DNA of 47,905 nucleotides, from positions 1-47,905 of the forward strand of contig CAKUBM010000014.1 in assembly GCA_934643145.1 (NCBI GenBank), read 5' to 3'. Numbering within the stretch: the stretch's first letter is position 1; the number at the start of each line of letters is the position of its first letter. The position numbers and the translations under genes were made by a program. The stretch is from an uncultured Collinsella sp. Lineage in GTDB: Bacteria; Actinomycetota; Coriobacteriia; Coriobacteriales; Coriobacteriaceae. The notes beneath the pieces are model-generated. The model worked only from the letters and a program-made list of their open reading frames with translations, made no database searches and was not told the origin of the DNA. Positions 43,338 to 47,905 of the stretch are shown piece after piece.

Positions 43338-43371
43338 TGGCAATCTGATGTTAGATAGCATCAGATTGCCA
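43338..43371. promoter_or_regulatory. toxin-antitoxin operator, 13-bp inverted repeat
   Basis: TGGCAATCTGATG (43338-43350) is exactly inverted at 43359-43371 with an 8-bp centre (TTAGATAG). It lies about 50 bp upstream of the antitoxin start, where an autoregulatory RHH dimer pair would bind. A TATACT box follows on the gene strand. Confidence 0.75.
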
Positions 43372-43403
43372 TGCATATTCGTGTCACGACGGGCACGATC
43401 ACT

Positions 43404-44162
43404 CTACATCAGCCCGCTGAGGGCAATGTCAACGGCCTCGTTGAGGTCATCGGTAATGTGTACCAGATCCGGATCGAGCGGGCTGATCATACCGGCGTCC
43501 ATCACCGGGCCGTTGAGCCAGTCGAACAGGCCCTGCCAGTATTCGCCGCCCACCAGCACGAGCGGCATGCGCTTGACTTTGTGCGTCTGCACCAGCGTGA
43601 GCACCTCGAACATCTCGTCGAGCGTGCCAAAGCCGCCGGGGAACACGATGGCGCCCGAGCTGTATTTGACGAACATCGTCTTGCGCACAAAGAAGTAGCG
43701 GAAGTCCATGCCGAGGTTCACGTATTTGTTGAGCCCCTGCTCGTGCGGCAGCTCGATACCCAAGCCAACCGACTTGCCGTTGACGCTCGCCGCTCCCCTG
43801 TTGGCCGCTTCCATAATGCCGGGGCCGCCGCCGGTGATAACCGCCACGCCGCGCTGGGCGATCTTGCGGCCGACGGTGCGTGCCGCCTTGTAGAGCGGGT
43901 CGGTCTTGGGCGTGCGGGCACTGCCGAAGATGGTCACCGCGGGACCGAGTTCGGCAAGTGCGCCAAAGCCATCGACGAATTCTGCCTGGATGCGAAGCAC
44001 ACGCCACGGATCGGCATGCAACCAGTCGGTCGAATCCTCGGGCGCCAGCAGGTTGGCGTACGTATTGTCCTTAGGAATCATGGGGCCGCGCATAACCACG
44101 GGGCCGCGTCGGTACGTCTCGTCGTAGGCCGGCTCGCCCTCGATGTTCTCATTCTTAATCAT
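43404..44162 (-). CDS. LOG family protein (TIGR00730-type)
   Basis: The 252-residue protein has the Rossmann-like LOG signatures VITGGGPGIMEAANRGA near residue 110 and FPGGFGTLDEMFEVLTL near residue 172. Family members are cytokinin riboside 5'-monophosphate phosphoribohydrolases or related nucleotide hydrolases; the bacterial role is often purine nucleotide turnover. An N-terminal extension of about 55 residues precedes the core. AGGAGTATCCC lies before the ATG at 44162. Confidence 0.9.
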   Translation of the reverse strand: MIKNENIEGEPAYDETYRRGPVVMRGPMIPKDNTYANLLAPEDSTDWLHADPWRVLRIQAEFVDGFGALAELGPAVTIFGSARTPKTDPLYKAARTVGRKIAQRGVAVITGGGPGIMEAANRGAASVNGKSVGLGIELPHEQGLNKYVNLGMDFRYFFVRKTMFVKYSSGAIVFPGGFGTLDEMFEVLTLVQTHKVKRMPLVLVGGEYWQGLFDWLNGPVMDAGMISPLDPDLVHITDDLNEAVDIALSGLM

Positions 44163-44187
44163 GGGATACTCCTATCGAAAATAGAAA

Positions 44188-44224
44188 CGGGCGGGGTCGA
44201 CGCCATGCGTCAAACACCCGCCCG
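44188..44224 (-). terminator. hairpin after tgt
   Basis: CGGGCGGG pairs with CCCGCCCG across a 21-nt loop. It lies between tgt and the LOG gene. There is no long T run, so termination is plausible rather than clear. Confidence 0.5.
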
Positions 44225-44296
44225 AACATCAACTATTCGGTATGGTACCCACGATGCATCAAGCGCTTGCAAGGCATCGGTCAGCGGTCGCGGCTC

Positions 44297-45436
<1,140 letters not shown>

Positions 45437-45577
45437 AAACTGGAACTCCTTGGTTGCGGTTCATACGCAGACCATTATACGGGCAACCCGCAAGAAGCAC
45501 CGACTCGACAGAAACTGGCGTAAGAGGTGGCGCGGCAGGGACACGGCAAATGAGCGCGGATTTTTGGACGCTTACCG

Positions 45578-45647
45578 AATGAGCGTGGATAATCTCCCAC
45601 TTTTGCCCAAAACACAGACCAAAAACGGGAGATTATCCACGCTCATT
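45578..45647. repeat. 21-bp perfect inverted repeat
   Basis: AATGAGCGTGGATAATCTCCC (positions 45578-45598) is exactly inverted at 45627-45647 with a 28-nt loop, followed by TTTG. A partial extra copy (AAATGAGCGCGGAT) lies near 45549. A CACTCATT...AATGAGTG foldback containing ACGTCCCC follows at 45654-45682. The 436 bp between tgt and the SDR gene hold only these repeats and the structured element, no gene. Confidence 0.8.
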
Positions 45648-45702
45648 TTGTGGCACTCATTTAAGTACGTCCCCAATGAGTGGAGCTATTTACCAACCAC
45701 GG

Positions 45703-45867
45703 AAACGCCGATGTTTTGTCAACGTCAGCGAGCGGGCCGCATTTGAGACAAGGTGACGTGAAATGAAAGGGCGCTGACCTTCTGGTCGCGCCCTTGAAAT
45801 TGAACGGCAGATTGTCCAAATGCGGCCCGCGCAGCGTCGGCCGGTCCGCCGTTCGGTAGAACGGCGG
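45703..45867. ncRNA. putative structured RNA/DNA element, copy 2
   Basis: The 165-nt partner of 8791-8956 starts AAACGCCGATGTTTTG. A long stem pairs 45724-45751 with 45812-45838, and an inner hairpin has loop TTCT (45780-45783). It ends with the identical CCGCCGTTCGGTAGAACGGCGG-class hairpin (45846-45867). Compared with copy 1, the stem GCGGGCCGCATTTG/CAAATGCGGCCCGC replaces GCAGCCTCGAAGTG/TGCTTCGGGGCTGC, keeping pairing but not letters. It ends 5 nt from the stop codon of the minus-strand SDR gene, as copy 1 does for the phosphatase. Confidence 0.55.
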
Positions 45868-45872
45868 AACCC

Positions 45873-46673
45873 CTAAGGACGCTGGCCCATGCCACCCTCG
45901 AGGGTAACGGTCTCGCCGTTCATATACTTAAAGTCGGGACCGCAGAGCTGAACGACAACGCGGCCGATTTCCTTCTCGACGTCGCCGTAGTGGCCTGCCG
46001 GCGGCATGTGGACGTTGGCCTTGAACGCCTCGGGATAGGCATCCTGGAAGTTCTCGAGCGCGGCGGTCCAAGCAAGCGGGCAAACGATATTGACGTTGAT
46101 GCCGTCCTTGCCCCACTCGTTGGCGGCAACGCGAGTCAGACCACGGATGCCTTCCTTGGCGGCGGCATAGCTGCACTGGCCGTAGTTGCCAAACAGGCCG
46201 GCGCCCGAAGCAAAGTTGACCACGGAGCCCTTGGTCTCCTTCAGGTGCGGATAGGCCTTCTGCATGTACAGGTAGGTGGCATACAGGCCAGAGTAAATGG
46301 CGAGGTTGAACTGATCCATGGTGTGATCGGCAATGGTCACGCCCGAGGCGCTGGCCTGAGCGTTGTTGACGACGGCGTCGATGCGGCCGAACTCCTCAAT
46401 AGCCTTGTCGATGACGTTCTGGACGACGGCCTCGTTGTCCTGACCAGCCGAAACATCGGCCTGAACAGGCAGAACCTTGACACCGTACTCGGCCTCGAGA
46501 GACTCCTTGGCGGCCTCGAGCTTGGCGACGTTGCGGCCGGTGATGACGAGGTTTGCGCCCTCCTTGGCAAAAGCGATATCGATGCCGTAGCCGATGGAAC
46601 CAGCGGAGCCGTCCTTAAGTGTGGCCTTGCCGCCGCCGGTAACGATCACGGTCTTACCAGTGAAAAGTCCCAT
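45873..46673 (-). CDS. SDR family NAD(P)-dependent oxidoreductase
   Basis: The 266-residue protein has an N-terminal cofactor motif in TVIVTGGGKATLKDGSAGSIGYGI, with about seven residues inserted compared with the usual TGxxxGxG; NNAQAS follows near residue 95. The catalytic residues appear in VVNFASGAGLF (Ser) and CSYAAAKEGIRGL (Tyr-x3-Lys, near residue 165). Substrate is unknown; enoyl-CoA, steroid and sugar dehydrogenases share the fold, and Collinsella species are known for hydroxysteroid dehydrogenases, but nothing here proves that. TGAAAGGACTTTGT precedes the ATG at 46673. Confidence 0.88.
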   Translation of the reverse strand: MGLFTGKTVIVTGGGKATLKDGSAGSIGYGIDIAFAKEGANLVITGRNVAKLEAAKESLEAEYGVKVLPVQADVSAGQDNEAVVQNVIDKAIEEFGRIDAVVNNAQASASGVTIADHTMDQFNLAIYSGLYATYLYMQKAYPHLKETKGSVVNFASGAGLFGNYGQCSYAAAKEGIRGLTRVAANEWGKDGINVNIVCPLAWTAALENFQDAYPEAFKANVHMPPAGHYGDVEKEIGRVVVQLCGPDFKYMNGETVTLEGGMGQRP

Positions 46674-46967
46674 ACAAAGTCCTTTCAAATCGCGACGGGC
46701 CTGCCCGTCGACTGCGCGCATCCAACTTCACGCGCCAAAAGCTGAAATGCAACTTTAACGGGTTCAAGTGAAAAGAAAAGGCCTCGGCAGGCGAACGGCA
46801 TAACGTCTTTCGGCGAAGGGATTGTCAAGTACAAACTGGATAAAGTGGCCGAGTTTTTGCTATCGACGCGAGCCATCGAACACGTTTTGAAACTTTGCTG
46901 CAGCGCGCGGGATGTCGGCGCGAGACTTTATCATAGGGTGACAAACAACGATGAGGAGCACATGCCT
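46674..46967. other. divergent promoter region
   Basis: The 294 bp between the SDR gene and the plus-strand coiled-coil gene hold no supportable frame. A TTGACA box on the minus strand (46823-46828) with a CGTTAT about 17 bp on is a candidate promoter for the SDR gene. A TATCAT box near 46930 may serve the plus-strand gene. Confidence 0.35.
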
Positions 46968-47905
46968 ATGACAGACGAGCTGGACCCCCAGACTCAACAG
47001 CATATTGATGATTCCGCAGACGTCACTGCAGATGCCGACGCTGTGACCTGCGATGATATTGACCTCGACGACCCCATCTTAGACGAAAGCGCTACGGCGG
47101 AAACCCCCGGCGCCGAAGATGCAGGCGAGCAAAACGACGATGCGCCCGCTCAGGACGACGACCCCGTACAGGATGCCGCTCCGCAAGCTGCGGGCCCCAT
47201 CGAGGTTTCTTCGGAAGAAGAGCTCGACGCCGTCATGGACTCCATGATGGATGCCGTCAAAGCGATGAAAGACGCCGTGGCCGACGCTGACGTTGACGCC
47301 GAGGAAGAGGAGGCCGCCGAGGCAGCCTCGACCTTCGTACCCGGCGAGACTCCGGTTGCCGACCAGGGCAGCACCATGCCCTCGTTTCTGCAGCTCGAGC
47401 ACCCCACGATTGGCGCCGATGCAGTCGACCCGCACGCAGCAGGCTTTTCTGTGATCGAGGGCGGTACCGGCAATATCGCCGTGCCGCAGGCTGCCGATGC
47501 GGATGCTGCCGGCACCGCTCGCCCGACCGCCCCGCACTCCCCTGCCGCGAACCGCGATCTGGGGACCGCTGTCTCGAACACCGCGAACGCCGTGGGCACC
47601 TTTATCGCCCAGGGCGCCTCGGCCATGCGCGAGATGAACGCCGCGAAAAAGGCACTTGCCGATGCCCGCGCCCACTTGGCCGAACTTGAGCAGCGCATTG
47701 CCAATCAGGCCGAGGAACTCGAGACGCGCCAGGATATCGCAGGCCGCTACGACCAGATCGTCGCCGACCAGCGCCAGGCGATTGCCACGGCCCAAAAGAC
47801 TGCAGCGGCCGCCGAGATTGACCGTGATGCCCACGCCGCCAAAGCGACAGAGCTCAAGGGTCAGCTCGAACAAATGAAGACAGAGGATGACGCGACTGAG
47901 CTCCG
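46968..47905 (+). CDS. acidic, coiled-coil protein (3' end beyond window)
   Basis: The frame is open from the ATG to the last base, giving about 312 residues with no stop. The first 110 residues are very rich in Asp and Glu, then comes a Pro/Ala linker with TMPSFLQLEHPTIG. From about residue 195 a long heptad-like helix begins (NTANAVGTFIAQGASAMREM, then runs of Ala, Glu and Gln) and continues to the edge. There is no signal peptide or membrane segment. GAGGAG precedes the ATG at 46968 at 9 nt; an ATG two codons earlier is closer to it. I do not recognise a family; a cytosolic scaffold is possible. Confidence 0.75.
   Translation, partial: MTDELDPQTQQHIDDSADVTADADAVTCDDIDLDDPILDESATAETPGAEDAGEQNDDAPAQDDDPVQDAAPQAAGPIEVSSEEELDAVMDSMMDAVKAMKDAVADADVDAEEEEAAEAASTFVPGETPVADQGSTMPSFLQLEHPTIGADAVDPHAAGFSVIEGGTGNIAVPQAADADAAGTARPTAPHSPAANRDLGTAVSNTANAVGTFIAQGASAMREMNAAKKALADARAHLAELEQRIANQAEELETRQDIAGRYDQIVADQRQAIATAQKTAAAAEIDRDAHAAKATELKGQLEQMKTEDDATEL

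Overview
The window reads as a high-GC, gene-dense chromosome segment from an anaerobic gut actinobacterium of the Coriobacteriia, most likely Collinsella. The genus call is an inference from overall gene content, gene style and the abundance of short intergenic hairpin repeats; no database was searched. I see no rRNA, tRNA, CRISPR array, transposase or integrase. About 40 protein genes are supported, most with a clear AAGGAG-type ribosome binding site and short intergenic gaps.

Layout. 0.2-4.9 kb (all minus): MGMT-type DNA repair protein, DegV lipid-binding protein, MarR regulator, B3/B4-domain protein with a terminator-containing leader, and pckA (ATP PEP carboxykinase). 4.9-5.4 kb: an AT-rich gene-free block of nested inverted repeats. 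5.4-8.8 kb: L-lactate permease and a divergent polysaccharide-flippase-like protein. 8.8-14.3 kb: a putative structured element, a calcineurin-like phosphatase, a CPA1 antiporter with TrkA-C domains, and serC-serA. 14.3-25.1 kb: two orphan genes with nuclease-like C-termini bracket ordinary metabolism (M20 peptidase, DUF1015-like protein, paired histidine phosphatases, nitroreductase, HdeD, YaiI, 10-TM metal exporter, DnaQ-type exonuclease). 25.4-28.9 kb: a zinc/cadmium efflux island (SmtB-type ArsR repressor, stand-alone HMA protein, P1B ATPase) plus a DtxR/MntR-type regulator. 29.1-39.0 kb: HAD phosphatases, ABC-F protein, pstSCAB, PepV-type dipeptidase and a second DegV. 39.0-43.4 kb: an accessory island with an archaeo-eukaryotic-primase/SF2-helicase fusion (TOTE-type), long inverted-repeat DNA and a DinJ/YafQ toxin-antitoxin pair. 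43.4-47.9 kb: LOG-family protein, tgt, a second structured element, an SDR oxidoreductase, and the start of an acidic coiled-coil protein that runs off the right edge.

How the genes work together. pckA, lactate permease, serC and serA form a gluconeogenesis, lactate and serine theme. pckA and the permease each have a strong palindrome in their upstream region. The metal genes appear to form two regulatory circuits: an SmtB-like repressor with operators at both its own promoter and the ATPase, and a DtxR-like regulator whose own leader shares a half-site with the operator of the distant 10-TM exporter.

The least ordinary content is not protein coding. A pair of 165-166 nt elements (8791-8956 and 45703-45867) keep the same ends, length and fold while their long stems differ by paired substitutions. 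A pair of about 220 bp elements have about 30 bp inverted ends around unrelated cores (5111-5332 and 39196-39412). A family of five terminator-like hairpins sits just after minus-strand stop codons, with the loop in either orientation. The 64-nt hairpin pair at 39034 and 42598 brackets the primase-helicase gene.
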